DNA of 64,000 nt from Triangularia verruculosa (GCA_033296885.1 MU863906.1:186001-250000); one strand, 5' to 3'. Shown: positions 39,967 to 53,189, numbered from the stretch's first letter. The notes: generated by a model from the sequence alone, not told the origin. Numbers and translations: made by a program.

Positions 39967-42496
39967 ATGACGACAATGGCTGCCAGTCCACTGTTGCGAC
40001 AGCATGGCGTGACAACAGCACGCCCAAACTCGCTTTCTGCGCTCCGATCAGGCTTCGTCGGCCTTGCGCGAATTCTCTCCCTCACTCTCTCAACAGCCTA
40101 TGCTGCACCGATAGCCAGCTTGGGACATGGCGGCGGCGGCAATGACGAGCCAGAGCCTGAAGGCGCAGGCCTGGGTATGCTCTATCTGGTTTCCGCGATC
40201 CTGGTTTTGTCTGGAGGCGCATTTGCTGGTTTGACTATTGCGTAAGGCTTTGGTCTTCACAGATGATCCCAATTCCATGTTTTGCTAACAACGACCAGTT
40301 TGATGGGCCAGGACAGTATCTACCTCCAGGTCATGGCCGGCGATGCGACCGAACCTCAGCAAAAGAACGCCAAACGAGTCTACCGCTTGCTTGAGAAAGG
40401 AAAGCACTGGGTGCTGGTAACGCTACTCTTGGCCAACGTTATTGTGAACGAGACCCTTCCCGTTGTACTCGACCGATGTCTCGGAGGAGGAATCGCCGCC
40501 GTCATTGGCTCGACCGTTCTCATTGGTATGTGCTTATCTCGAGCGAGACACCATTCCGCTCTGACTGCTCACTGCTAACCATCATGTGACAGTGATCTTT
40601 GGCGAGGTCGTCCCTCAGTCTATCTGTGTTCGCTACGGCCTCCAAATTGGAGGCTACATGTCCACACCCGTCCTAATGATGATGTACCTTACCGCTCCCA
40701 TCTCCTGGCCGATCGCGGTGCTCCTCGACAAGGTTCTCGGAAAGGACCATGGCACCGTATACAAGAAGAGCGGGTTGAAGACCTTGGTAACTCTGCACAA
40801 GAATCTGGGCGACATGTCTCAGCGTCTGAATCAGGACGAGGTCACTATCATCAGCGCCGTTTTGGATCTGAAGGAAAAGCCGGTGGCCAACGTTATGACC
40901 CCAATGGCTGACGTTTTTGTCATGGCCGAGGATACCGTATTGGACGAGAAGACCATGGACATGATCCTTTCGGCGGGTTACTCGCGCATTCCCATCCACG
41001 AGACCGGAAACCCTACCAACTTTGTTGGCATGCTTCTGGTAAAGATTCTGATCACCTACGACCCCGAGGATGCCAAGCTTGTCAAGGACTTCCCACTCGC
41101 CACTCTGCCCGAAACCCGGCCCGAGACCAGCTGTCTGGATATTGTCAACTTCTTCCAGGAAGGAAAATCCCACATGGTACTTGTCTCCGAGTACCCTGGT
41201 GAAGACCACGGCGCATTGGGTGTGGTGACTTTGGAGGACGTTATCGAGGAGCTTATCGGAGAGGAAATTATCGACGAGTCCGATGTTTACATTGACGTTC
41301 ACAAGGCTATTCGCCGTCTTCAGCCTGCTCCCAAAGCGCGAGTCCAACGTCGCCAGTCCGAGGATCAACCTAGCCGCCTTGCGGAACATAATGGCGTTGC
41401 GGACAACAGCGGCGATCTAGTTCAGGGCGACCTGCTTGGCACCACATCTCTTGACTCACCAGCACTCTCTAGCAGCCCGAAGCTTGCGACTCTCATGATG
41501 CGCAGAAGCTCGTCTGGCCGTGAAGGACCTCACACTACAGTACCTGTCCGGGCCAATTTCGAAGATATCCGGCAACACTTGAAGCACCTCGGCCCATCGA
41601 ATCCTGCCACAAACCCGAGAGATACACGGTCTACCACTGTCAAGATCAAGCCTGGCACCGGTTTGACCGGTCGTTCCTCTTCAGTTGCCGAGGGGGCGAC
41701 CGAACAGTCCCCATTGGGGCACATCCAGGAGCACGAAGACCACGAGGAAGAAGGCGATGAGACCACCAGCCTGTTGAACCCCCAGGTTACCGGCAAGGAC
41801 GGCATCCAGGCTCTCCAGCAAACCTACGGCGCCACTAGTCCTGTGACAGTGCAGCTTGCCTCTCCCATCAACGGCGTGCCGACTCTCACCCTCGAAACCC
41901 CAGACCAAGCGGACAAGTCGACGGCGCAAATATCTGCGGCCAAGCGGGAAAGCCCGACGGATTCCGTTCCCCCTGCGGGCAATCGGTCCATCTCTAGCGG
42001 GGATAGTACCCACAGCAGCTCACGGAACGACAACACGGTCGCCGCCACCAGTCTAGTCTCTGCCAAACCCTACGTCCGCAGCGGCAGCATCACGGAGAAC
42101 ATTGTCGAGTCGAGGGGCGTGAGGAAGGTCGTGTTGGAGACTACTAGTTCCAACGACGAGGATGAGTTTGCCGTGATTGGTGGCACTTCGCCGGAGCAGC
42201 ACCAGCAGCCGAAGAGCAGGAGTACGTTTGGGCTGTTTGGGAGGGGGGATACGACGAAGAGCGAGGCTGCTGCTGTAGGAGATGAAGAAGAGGAGGAGGA
42301 ATTGCTCTCGCCAGAGACTGGGGGAGAGGAAAGTGGTGGTGGGGGGCCAGTGAGTGATAAAGCCAAGGGGAATAATAATGATGTTGGGGGAACGGCGAAT
42401 GGTGGCGGTGGTGCTGCGGGGCCGAGTAGTAGTAGTGGTGGCGGTGCTGCAAAGAAGAAGAATAGACGCAAGAAGCGCAAGGGCGGCAAGTCGTAG
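39967..42496 (+). CDS. CNNM/Mam3-type membrane protein, DUF21 plus CBS pair
   Basis: Exons 39967-40241, 40299-40525 and 40593-42496; the introns of 57 and 67 nt keep phase. The product is 801 residues. The N-terminus has a hydrophobic segment (GLARILSLTLSTAYAAP). A DUF21 domain with about three to four membrane segments follows (GMLYLVSAILVLSGGAFAGL, HWVLVTLLLANVIVNETLPV, then STPVLMMMYLTAPISWPIAV). Then comes a CBS pair (VANVMTPMADVFVMAE, SRIPIHETGNPTNFVGMLLV, then GALGVVTLEDVIEELIGEEI). The last 400 residues are disordered, Ser/Gly/Glu-rich and end in a Lys/Arg cluster. Mam3 of yeast is a vacuolar member linked to manganese and magnesium homeostasis; CNNM relatives handle magnesium. The same job at an internal membrane is inferred. 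Confidence 0.95.
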
Positions 42497-43152
42497 GTTG
42501 ACGGGCTGGTCGAGTACTTTTCTGTGTACTAATAGGAAACAAAGTATGGTTTATGATGATTGTTCAAAGGGTGGGAAGGATGAGGCACAAAAAGGGGGGA
42601 AGCATGGTTTTTTATTTTTACCTATTTTGTTTTTTTTGACTGCTGGTGGGGGAAGGGGGGAAGATGTTGCATTGTTAAAAGGCGTCAGGGAGGGAAATGG
42701 ATGGCTGGCTGGCTGTAATGTTAGCGATGGTTTTATACGTTGTTGCCTGGGTTTGTTTGTTCTATTGAATGAAGACGGGAATTTTGAAAGCAGTTCAGGT
42801 TAACAAACGAATTGTTGTTGTAAATTGCTCACTTTTACTAACCCTTTAGTCATTTCTCTTTCTGAATTTTGTTTACTTGAACGTAAGACAGTTTGCATGT
42901 GAAACGCGAAATAAAACAGGGGGTATGTTTATGTATTACTTTCTACTCATACAACAAAACTATTTTCCACCTATTCTAACAACGATAGGTAGGTACTAGC
43001 ACCTTTTCGCTATACAAGGTATATGTACTACTACTCCAACATCAGCTTTTCTACCTGTGAGGCTTGTACGAATCCTCCAACCACCTCTCCATCCGCTTCT
43101 CCTCCTCCTCCCATTTGCCACCACCACCGCCACCACCGTCAGCATTTTTATC
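42497..43152. other. Intergenic region between convergent genes
   Basis: AT-richer 3' flanks of the CNNM-like gene and the Zn2Cys6 gene. It has GATAGGTAGGTACTAGC near 42985. No gene seen. Confidence 0.5.
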
Positions 43153-46100
43153 CTAAACAGCCGCTGGCGATGATGGCGTCGGTGGTATGTTCATAGCCAA
43201 TTGAAGTCCCAGCCCAAGTTCTGCCTCAGCTGAGCTTGCGTGTTGTGACTGCTCCTCTGCCTTGGCGACGATAGGTTCTGTACCGGGGGAGGTGGCAGTA
43301 GTATTTGCTATCGTCTGGACGATGTCGCCATTGCCAACACCATTCATCGCCGCGACAGCCGCGGCCGCAGCAGCATGGGCAGCGGCGTTTTCCTGCTCTT
43401 CCTGTGACTGCTGCTGCACCTGCCCTGGCCCGTCATGCATAACCACATCCTCCTGCTGTCCCTGTCCGTCCTGAACGGCCTCCTGTGGCTGGTAATCCTG
43501 TGGCTGTGATTGTTGTGGTTGTGACGGCTGTGATTGTGGCTCGACATGGTGCTCTTCCTCTTGACTATGCTCGTCAATGACGTCGTCTTGGTCATCTGGA
43601 TTATCCCCCCAGAAAGCCAGGTAACCCCCCTCCCTCAAGACCTTCCCGGTTTCCTCGGCCGCAATCCAGGCTTGACTTCTTTGTCCCTGGCTGGTAGTAG
43701 CTAGGTCCGCCAACTGTTGAAGAGTTTTCCTTCTTGAATTATTCCCCCCTCTGTGCCTCCGGACCGTGTCAAGCTTACGCCTGACCGCCTCATTCCAGGT
43801 CGAGCCCGCAATACCGTAGTCTAGTATAATCCCGACCAACTCCACGGCTTGCTCTTCCACTTCTTCCAACTTGCACAGTTCCACTAGCGCAACTCCCACC
43901 AACGTCACAAAGTGATGCGTCAGCGGACAAATCAGTTCCGTATTGTTGGCCAGTATCGATACCGAGTTCTTGCAGGCCTCGAGGATTCGTTGCGGGCTCC
44001 GGCTCGTTGTCAACAGTTCGAATAGAACTTGAATATGCCAATAGGCTAGCTGAAGCGCCGGGGTGGCGGTTCCTCCGGTAGGAAACGACAGCCTGGCCAT
44101 CTCTCTCGCAATAAGTATAACATCTTCTGTCAGTTGGGTTGTTGGCCCTGTTGTAAACGGGTCGGATGAACCTCGAGGATTAGACATCGCGGACACCAAG
44201 AATCCAAGCACATGGGACAATCCTATGCCGTATGTTAGTTCACTCCCCCCAAGAACAAAAAAAAAACCAACAACTCACGAATAAGTCCCAAAACCGCCTC
44301 ATCAACAAGAAACCTCAATCCTGGCAACACAACCACGGTATTATTGGCCACCATCGTCGGCCTCCCGCTCCCCACCGCAGCCCACCTATCCAGCATGACC
44401 AACACCCACCAACCCCTCAGCGCGACATTCTCGTCCGCATTCGTATCGAAACCCTCAGCCCCTACTTCTTCCGACGCCCGTTTAGCATGCAACCCCATCA
44501 TGTACCCCAATCCTACCGCTTGGGCGAGGATTTCAGTCTTCCATTCCGCGGTCCCACCTGACGCCCCTTGGCAATCCGAGGCAATGACCAACATGGTCAA
44601 AACCTGCAATCTCAACATATTTTCTACCGGTGGCCGCCTCCCCTGACTTTGCTCCACATGAAGGAGGCGACTGGCAGCCATCATATCTCCTGCTGGAACG
44701 CCGGGTGAAAACGGCCGCATCATGGCAAAGAATGCTTGATGAAAGGCGGTTTGCAACGCGAAGCTAACCTGCCAGAGTAATGATTGAACCTGTGGCCTTG
44801 TTGAGGCTAGGATAGGAAAGGTGGGGTGGATGGCCTGGAGGTATTTATTAAAGACTGCATCGTCAATTTCTGGAAGCTGTTGCTGCTGTTGGTCTGGTTG
44901 ATTGGCTGGCCCACCAGTCCCATTGGGGGATATTGAATCCATCAACCCGTCTGCTGATCGAGACTGAATACCCAAATCACTTCCTGTGGGAAAGGTCGGC
45001 AGAGGGGGCATATTTTTCAGGGCCAGGTCATTGGCACTGGCCGGGTTTGGTGGCCTGAAGTCCGGGTGGACATAGGGCAGTATTGGTCTATGTTCAGTGC
45101 CGTATGTAGTTTGGATACGACTGGGAGAGCCAGCCGAGGCGTAGGGATCCGCTGAGATGCTAGAAAATGGACGCTTCCGGCTGTCATCCCCGAGGACTGG
45201 AGAGGCAAAGGCCTCCGTTGATGACCGGCGAGTAGTATCTTCTAATCCGTCAGCAGTGACGTTACTGTTAAGTTTACCCTCAATGGAGTTAATCCTGTCG
45301 GCAAGTTCTTTTATGTATCTGTTGCATGTTAGTTTCAGCCACACTTGTCAGTCAAACATGCCGCTTACCCTTTACTTGGACCACGCTTCTGAGGGACGCG
45401 ACTAAACAGACACTGAGCACTCGACCTTCGGCAGTTGGAGCATGCCTGCTCACTTGCTTCTGACTGTGCGTCACACTTGATCTTCTTCCTCCTACACTCA
45501 TCGCAGGCACGAGATACCTTGGATCGTTTCCTGGGTGGTGTGGTATCCGGCATCTGATACGTGGGGTGAACATTTGGCATATGGTCCATGGACAAATGTG
45601 TTGGGAGGTGTGGTGGCGGGGGTGGGTTCTGAGAAAAGTGGTGCTGTGTCTGAGTCTGTTCATGATGTGGCATCACATTTTGGACTTGCAATTCATGATT
45701 CTGCAACTCGTGGTTATGCGCCTGAAGCTCATGCTCATGCCCTTGCAACTCATGGCTGTGACTTTGAAGCTCATGATCGTGGTTCTGCGCTTGCAGGGTG
45801 TGAGTTCGATTTTGGAGCTCGCGCTCATGGCTCTGCAGGGAGGCTTCGAGCTGCTCCTGAAGATTCGGCACCGACTGAGGTTGAACTTCTTGCTGCTGCT
45901 GGTGTTGCTGATGATCCTCCCCCAGCTGCTGCGGCAATGGTGGCTGTTCCTGCACCTGACTCTCGACCGCTGCCATATCAGCCGGCGCCATCATCTGGCT
46001 CATGCCCTGTGTCAACCCCTGTGTTAACTGAGCCGCGAGCTGGAGTTCATCCGCGCTGACCTGTGGTCGGGAATCGTGCTGTTGCGGCGCAGGTGAATCT

Positions 46101-46354
46101 TGCAGCTCTTGAAGCTCGTGCAGATCATGATGGTCTTGATCCTCGTGGTGCTCTTGATGTTCCTGATGCGCCGCTAGGTTCGGCAGTCCATCCGGCACGT
46201 CTTGTCCCCCTTGGTGGGTGGTCATCTGCCCATCGTGTTCGCGGTGATTCGCAAGCTGGTAGTACTGGGCATCGGCGCTGTCGACCATGGGCGAAGGGTA
46301 GCTCTGCTGCATCACGACACCTTCGGCATCTGGATCTGGTTTTGTGACGTCCAT
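43153..46354 (-). CDS. Zn2Cys6 transcription factor, RGT1-like
   Basis: Exons 46354-45369, 45318-44279 and 44222-43153; introns of 50 and 56 nt keep phase. The product is about 1031 residues. A Gln/His-rich N-terminus of 270 residues includes a seven-residue tandem repeat of the type Q-x-H-x-H-E-L. The zinc cluster follows at about 284-315 (RACDECRRKKIKCDA, then CSNCRRSSAQC), with spacing C-x2-C-x6-C-x10-C-x2-C-x6-C. It is bordered by TPPRKRSKVS and the KRGPSKGYIKELADRI linker, which is the signature of RGT1-type glucose-responsive regulators. The fungal-TF middle region follows (LRGWWVLVMLDRWAAVGSGR), and a Gln-rich C-terminal tail. By family it should repress or activate sugar-transporter genes according to glucose; the target set here is inference. 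The start at 46354 is the first ATG; an in-frame GTG lies nine codons earlier. Confidence 0.93.
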
Positions 46355-47342
46355 AGCGGGCTGGTCGTCGTGCCCAAACACCGAGTCTTACACCAAACTG
46401 AAAACGATTCCGTCCCTCTTCGTCAGGCAATCCATACACTCCAAATTCTGCTCGGTAGGTCTGTTCGCTTGCGATGGTTTCGAGGGGCGTAGACCTGAAA
46501 ATAGGAATGCAACTACTAGTCACTCAGAGAATTAGTACTCGAAGGGGAACACTGCATAATGCAACAATGGCTCAATTGAGGCTTGCTATCGCGTCTGAGT
46601 ACATGGCTACATGATGTTGACTCCCAGAGGGAACGGCAACTTGAACAAGAGAAAAAAGTTATGCTATGCCATGACGGCGACAGTATTGTGCAAAAAGACG
46701 GGGTGTGGCATTGCATTGGCAGGCGTTGAGGCTGGTGATGTGCTAATGGTGGTAGCGGGAAAATGATATGGCTTGAAACATACCTTGATTCGTCCAGGAA
46801 ACTATTCCAAGTCGGATGCGATTTTGTCGCTGCGGAAGAACTGACAGCTCCGAGAGGGAACGGAAGGAGTTTTCACCGCGTTGCCAGACCCGAATATTTT
46901 TGGGCGCCCACGCTGAATTTTTCTGCACCACCACAGCCAAGCACAGGCACAAGCCGCATTCCCCGTCTTTTGTGGCTGAAGCTTACTAAGGACTATATTA
47001 AGTCGAGGTTCATGAGAGAGTCCATCTCGACTGTTCATTTCAATGTAGAGTTATCAATGGAAATCACAGCCATCAAAGTATTGCAAACAAACCGAAGGGT
47101 ATAAAATGACAACTAGCTGAATGCAATGTACAAAACACTTCGGGCATCCCCCTCCTGGCCTTCGGTCACCTTCAACCCCCCCCCCCCCCTTTCCCTTCCC
47201 TCACGCTGTCCGCTGAAGAAGCCTCATTACAAAACTATCCGAGCTGCCCATCGCTGCGGCGGCCGGCTATAAGAACAGATAAAATCACAAAGAACAGGCC
47301 AAAAACTCCTCAGTTGCCTATGGCAACCTGCTACTTGTCCGA
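46355..47342. other. Intergenic region with a poly-C tract
   Basis: Promoter/5' UTR of the Zn2Cys6 gene, with small upstream ATGs near 46.45 kb, then the 3' flank of the coiled-coil gene. A run of 14 C lies at about 47177-47190. No gene seen. Confidence 0.5.
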
Positions 47343-50300
47343 CTAGGGCGATGACGCCTTTAGGTCCGTGATGGACTGGAGGATGCGCTGGTTCGACTTG
47401 GCAATGTCTTCCTCCAGCTCGACAAGCTGGCTGATTTCAGCCTGGGCTTTAGCGATCTGCATCACCCGTCCTGCGTTAGCCAGTCTCAGCCCAAGAAAGA
47501 GAGGGTTAGAGAAAATGTTGGTAGTTCGCACCGAAGCTAGCGCTGCGGATGAATAGTCCACCTCGGGCTCACCTTCCGCTGCGGATACCCCGTTCTGCTC
47601 ATCTCCATTCGTCCCCGCAAATCGGCTCGCCGCGAGGCCCTTGGGGGAGTCGGCCTTGGTCTGCATCGCCATATTAGTGACTAGAAAACCATGGCCCCGT
47701 GGTGAGACATCAGTACCTTGACCTCTGCAAGCTCGGCCTCCCGGACCTTGAGGTGGGTTTTGAGCTCTGCAACCTCCTTGTCGGCCTCGGACACCCGCTG
47801 TTCGGCCTCGGAGAGCCGTTGTTCAACCTCCGACAGACGCCTCTGCGCATCCGACAGACGCTTCTCCGCCTCCGCCTTCTCCTTCTCCACGGCAATCTTC
47901 GAGGCGCCATGCTCTTCAAGAATATTGTGAAGATCCTTGTAGTCCTGGACCCCCGCCTGCACCTTTTTCTCCGATTCTTCGAGATCCCTGTGAACAGAAG
48001 CGAGCTCTTGCCTGAGGCTGGCGACGTCGGCATTGGCCTTGCTGGCAGCTTCCTCCGCCTTGGTCACATCGCCATCATAGCGCGCCTTGAAACTGCTCAG
48101 TTGCTCGCGGAGGCTTTCAAGCTCGCTGTTGTCCTGCTTCGCATTCTTGACAGCATCCAACTCAGCCTGGGCAGTGAACTTGTCCATCTTTTCCATGGCT
48201 AGTTGACCACCCATTTCATCCAACTCTTGTTGTAATTTGACCGCGTCGGCCCTCAACGTCTCGTTGGTAGCCTCGGCATCCGCCCTGGCCTGTTGCTCCT
48301 TTTGCAGAGCCTTCAGTTGCTCCTCGGAATCCGAGGCGTACTTTGCTCTGATTTCGGCCAAAAGGCTATCGTGACGAGCATTGGCAGCTTCCAGCTCGGC
48401 GATGTGCTTAGCCGCAGCCTCTGCATTCTTCGCCTCGAGTTCGTCATTCTTCGCCTGGATATCTTTAACTGTTGCCTCAAGCTCGGCATATTTGGCTTGG
48501 AGGTCGACAATTTCGGCCTCGCGGTCGTGGACGAGAGCTTCGGCTTGGGTGCGCACTGTCTGGCCATCCTTCACCACCTCCTCCAATTCCCCGCTCCTAG
48601 CCTGGGCAGCTTCCAGCGTGGCCTTCAACTTGGTAACCTCCTCAGCATGTTGAGCTTGGAGTTCTTGGAGGGCATGCTCCAGATCTGCCGTGTGCTTATC
48701 TCCAAGATCCTTCTTCAGCTGCTCGAGCTGTGATTGAATGCTGTCATCGCCGGCGGACCTGGCAGCGGCCAGGTCGGCGGCGTGGCCTGCTTGGAGAGCC
48801 TCGAGCTCCTTGGATAGACTGGCCTTGCTCTGCTCCTTCAGAATGTCAATCTCCTCGCTGTGCTTCTCCTTGAGGGATTGAATCTCCTTCTCGCCCGCCT
48901 CCTGGGCTTGCCTGGTGGCACTTTTGGCGCCCTCCAACTCCTCGGCATGGCTGGCCCGTAAAGCATCCAAAGCCTGCTGATGCTCTGTCTCCTTCGCCTT
49001 CAGCGCGTCGATGGCATTCTCGAACTCGGCCTTGGCGGCCTCGAGAGCTTGCGAATGGCTCGCAACTGCTTGCTCGTGAGTCTCGACCAGCTCAGCATGC
49101 TTAACCTCCAGCTCCTCAAACTTGCGCTTGAAAAAGGCATCGCCCCTAAGCTCTTCAATCTCCTTCTCATAGTCCTGGCTGACCTGTCTAAGTTGTTCTT
49201 GGTGGTGTCCGACTTTCTCCGTCAGCTTAGAATGCTCCTCCTTGACATTGGCATGCTCTTGCTCGAGGCTGGCATAAGCAGCATCTTTAGCAGCGGCCTC
49301 TCCCTTCAGGCCTTTGATGATCGTTTGAAGATCAGCATGGGTACTGTTGGCCTTGTTGAGCTCTTCCCTGGCAGATGAGAGCTCGGACTCGAGAGAAGAC
49401 AGACGAGCCTCCAGTGCAGTCACTGATTTGTTCTTCGTCTCGAGCTCGGCCTTGGCAGCCTCAGCGGCCTGCTCGGCAGCTTGCAGGCGGTTCTCGAGCT
49501 CTGCAACCTTGCTTTGCGCCGCCTCTTGAGCACGCTCAAATTTTTGAGCAAGTTTCTCATCAAGCTCCTTCGCCCGCTGCTCATATTGCTTGATGGAGTC
49601 GTCGGCAGAGTGAGTCTTGGCCTGCTCGAGCTCCTCCTGATACTTGTTCGTCAGAGCCTGCAGATCTGCTTGGTACCCTTCTGTCAAAGTATTTTTTAAA
49701 GACTGTAGCTCGGCAGTATGCTTCTCCTCCGCCCCCTCAAACTTCTGCATGACCTTCTCAAGCTCAGCCTTATGGTCAGCCTGCAGCTTGTCGAGTTCCT
49801 GTTTGAGGTTCGCGATCTCGGCCTCGGCTGTTTCCTTGGCGCTTGTGGCGGCGGCAAGCTGACTTTGCTGGGCTGTGAGCTCCTCCTTAGCAGCGGCGAG
49901 CTTTTCTTGTGCCTTCCGAACCTCCCTGTTCAGGGCCTCGAGGAGAACGTCATGTTCTGCTCTTAGACCCTCCAAGGCATCCTGGCCGATGGCGGGCTCT
50001 GACGCTTCCTGCTTGGCTTGCTGGGCGGCGTCCAGTGCTTGTGTGAGCTCCTCAATCTTGGCCTGGGCAGAGGGAATCTGAGCTCTGAGCTCCGCGATCT
50101 CAGCCTCGCTAGAAGAAAGCTTGTTCTTGAGGTCCTCGATCTCCTTGGCCGATTCAGCGGCCGCGGCAGCAGCCGTGGCAGATGTGCCCGAGGCCAGCGA
50201 GGGGCGAGAGACGTGGCGAGTAGCGGTGCCAGTGGCGGACCCTCCGACTGTCGACAATCTCTTCTTAGCATCGCCAACACCGCCGGTGGCTGGAGGTCTA

Positions 50301-50932
50301 GTGGTGGTACGTGTGGTGGTTGGGGGAGCCGATGCTGTCGTGCTCGTTGTTCGGACAGTGCCTGAGGTTGATCGGGACCCCGCGGTGGTGGTACCGGAGG
50401 TCACAGGCTTTCTAGCGGCGGCAGTTGAACTGGCAATAGCACTGGTTCTGCTGCTCTTCCCTGGAGAGTCAGTGGCACTGCCAGGTATGGCTGAGGTGCG
50501 GCGTGCTGCCGAAGCCGTGGTTCTCTTCTTCTCATCCTCAGATTGCGAAGGCTGGGAGCGATGAGACACGGTGGAAGCGGCGGTGCCCGGACGCTTAGGG
50601 AGGGTTGTACTGGCAGCAGTCCGTGTCGATGAAGGCTTCACCAAACCACTTGTAGTACTTGTTCGTGATGAAGCTCCGGCAGGCGGTTTGGCGGCGGTAC
50701 CACTGGTCGCGGTTGGACGGCGAACACCGGTGGCGGTGGTAGAAGTAGTACGCTTGGTCGCCGCGGCGGCTGGTGCCGCGGCAGTCTTCGCCTTGGGGGA
50801 GGCAGCGGTAGATGAGGACACAGTGGGCGAGACTGGAGGGGGTGTCGGGGTAGCCTCTTCTCTTGGGGCGGCGGTCTGCTGCTCAGGGGCGGCCGCCGGC
50901 TCGACGGCACCGGTGATCTCGACGTCTGACAT
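47343..50932 (-). CDS. Long coiled-coil protein
   Basis: Exons 50932-47717 and 47660-47343; the intron 47661-47716 (GTACTG, CACTAAT branch, TGCAG) joins in phase 0 as AEVK-TKADSP. The product is 1177 residues. The first 260 are Ala/Thr/Ser/Pro-rich and basic (TTSTTATGVRRPTATSG-like), typical of a microtubule- or filament-binding disordered head. Residues about 265-1070 are near-continuous heptad coiled coil (SAKEIEDLKNKLSSSEAEIA onward), dense in Glu/Lys/Ala/Gln with almost no breaks. The C-terminal 105 residues end in a separate helix (QAEISQLVELEEDIAKSNQR). It should be a parallel rod of roughly 100 nm. Candidate roles are cytoskeletal, spindle-pole or organelle tether; none can be assigned. 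Confidence 0.93.
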
Positions 50933-52410
50933 GACGGGATGATAGACAAGATAGCAATGGATGATGCTCTCGAAGAAATGGATGGATACTGGTAGTTAAA
51001 AGAGTCGTGTCAACTGTCAAGCTTGGTGTTAATACGTAAAGTCGGTGGGGACCAAAAGAGATTATGTGCAATTAAAAGACTCTGGATCAAAAGAACAGGA
51101 GAGAAGCAGAAAGGGATGCCAAAGTAAACAAGACAGATGGAAGTTTAGGAGGTGAGGAAAGTCAACCTGACAGCTTGGAAAGCCCTCTGTCAAAAGCCAC
51201 CGTAACGGCAGGATAAGTACACTCACTCACCTTTGCAATGAAGTCAAGTTGAATTGGCTGTTGCCGTGCAGGCCGCAGGAACAGGAAGCTTTGGCCCCGG
51301 CTCCGCGATAGAATGGGACGATGGCGAGAGACACAGCAGTTAAGACCGGGCGGGCGCACAACACGCACTGTGTTCTTGTACTCGGTAAGGAAAGAAGGAA
51401 GAATGTTTTGAAGTCTCAACAGAAGATCAAGACAGTCGCAACCAACGCTGTGAGAAGGAGGACGAGGGAAAAAAAAAGAGGAGCTCTTGCGGTCGGTGAC
51501 TGGTCACTCGCTTCCAGAATGCTGCCCACGCCGCCCAGAGGGGAAAGGCGCGGGTCCAGAGTGGGCGACCCCGGGAAGCGGTGGGCGACAGCGTGGAGAG
51601 CCGTAAGGAGGGGCCGACAGGGGTAGCTCCCTCTTCTCACCTCCTCTTGAAGGACCCTCGACCATTCAGAGCACCCAAAAGACCAATTCGTTTCATTGCT
51701 CGCATCACACTTGCTGGATGCATGACAAGACCCGGGGCGGTTATCATCCATTCGACAGCGGCAGTTCACATGGATCTTCTTCATTCAACCGTTTCGATGA
51801 CTCGGAACATGTCCTACCATGCGCGGCTGAGGCACCTGCGGATGTGTCAGAATCTGGTACCCAGCCGGGATTTTCGTGGATGATGTTTGGTCTCTGTCAG
51901 TTTTGCCATCCGACTGGGAAAGTCGTTGCCCCCTTTTGAAGAAAGACATCCTTTTTTTTTAATATCAAAGAGGACCCCAGAAAAGGAGAATACACAGGGG
52001 ATCACGAACTATCGCGCACACCATTCCGAATCGGTGCCATTATGAGCGCAAGCTTCCCAGCTCCCCGGGTCGGCACGGACAGGCCCATGTGGATTCAGGG
52101 TCAAGCGAAGTCGTCAACAGCGCCCCTGTGAAGATCGGAGTTAAAAGATGAGACGAAAGTCTGTCAAGGTGACGGCAAAACCTCCCGCCCGGCAGCGGAT
52201 CCCTCTGGCCCTGTTGTTGAGCTCAAATAATTCCAAAATCATACAGACGTGTGCCAGATCTGAGTGTTGTTGAGAAGACAGAAGCTGTCCGGGTGTGGGG
52301 ACGGGGTGGAACACAATTATCAATGCCATCTTTTGGCGGCTGCTTCGTCGGCCTCGGTGTGTCGACGGTGATGGCCTCTACTACCACAGCTGGTCTTCAA
52401 CAAATAATAC
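50933..52410. other. Intergenic region
   Basis: Promoter and 5' UTR of the coiled-coil gene, then about 1 kb without any supportable gene. Pyrimidine/purine strand bias is strong near 51.45-51.6 kb. Confidence 0.5.
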
Positions 52411-52520
52411 GGTGAGATGGCCGAGCGGTCTAAGGCGCCACGTTAAGGTTCTCCTTAATCAACATCTTCCACAAGATTCCGTGGTCCGAAAGGGCGTGGG
52501 TTCGAATCCCACTCTCATCA
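52411..52520 (+). tRNA. tRNA-Leu (anticodon AAG) with intron
   Basis: The acceptor stem GGTGAGA pairs with TCTCATC (one G-T). The D arm is GCCGAGCGGTCTAAGGC, the anticodon stem CCACG (52438-52442) pairs with CGTGG (52480-52484), and the T arm is GTGGGTTCGAATCCCAC. The long variable arm fits Leu. The anticodon AAG is at 52445-52447. A 30-nt intron (52449-52478) follows position 37 as in all nuclear tRNA introns, and contains CCTTAA, complementary to the anticodon loop TTAAGG. The genomic end at 52520 is the discriminator A; CCA is not encoded, as expected. Confidence 0.94.
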
Positions 52521-53189
52521 TATCCTTTTGCAAATTCCTCAAGCAAGACTTATTTTTTGCCCTCTCTACAGCTACTATCTTATCAGACTACCAGTCGGCT
52601 TCACTACTGCGTACTATACGATATTACGCGAGGAATTCCATGAAGCGTTGACGTCAGCCTTGACCATGGCGATTGGTGGGGTCAGTGGCTTGAGCTGTTC
52701 TGTATTTACACCATAAGACAAAATAGTAGATACGGGTCAACACGTGAATCAGGGCAATGGGACACTCTGGGCTGTTATTGACCCTCAAGAGGCATATTAT
52801 TGAGCAGAAACATGCCGGAACTCCTTTCTGGCTATCCTTCTATACTGCAAGTCGCAAAGACATTGTGTACTCAAGAAACGAAACTTACATCTTTCACGTA
52901 ATTACATGCGTGTCACTGTCCAGCTCCCCGCCATTTGCCGATAGCTTCAACCCCTCTCACCCCGCTTACCAATTGAAAGCCATTTGATTTTCCGTCCGAT
53001 AACCGCTCCTTTTCCCTTCTCTCACTATACATATGAGCTTCTCACTACGGGCATCGCAGCGGTTGAGATTTCTTGTTCCGTCACTGCAGAAGAAGCCGTC
53101 GTTTGTTCCACCAGGTATGAATACCGTGAAAGTGTGAGGCGACAGAAAGCTGATTGAGGAGAGAAATAGTCTTGAGAGGATTCGCAACC
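52521..53189. other. Intergenic region between tRNA and glyoxalase gene
   Basis: No supportable gene. The last 150 bases are the promoter/5' UTR of the glyoxalase gene. Confidence 0.5.

Noticed and set aside
47170..47195. Poly-C run of about 14 as a functional element
   Set aside because: Simple homopolymer in a 3' flank; a similar shorter one is at 57.79 kb. Slippage is sufficient explanation.
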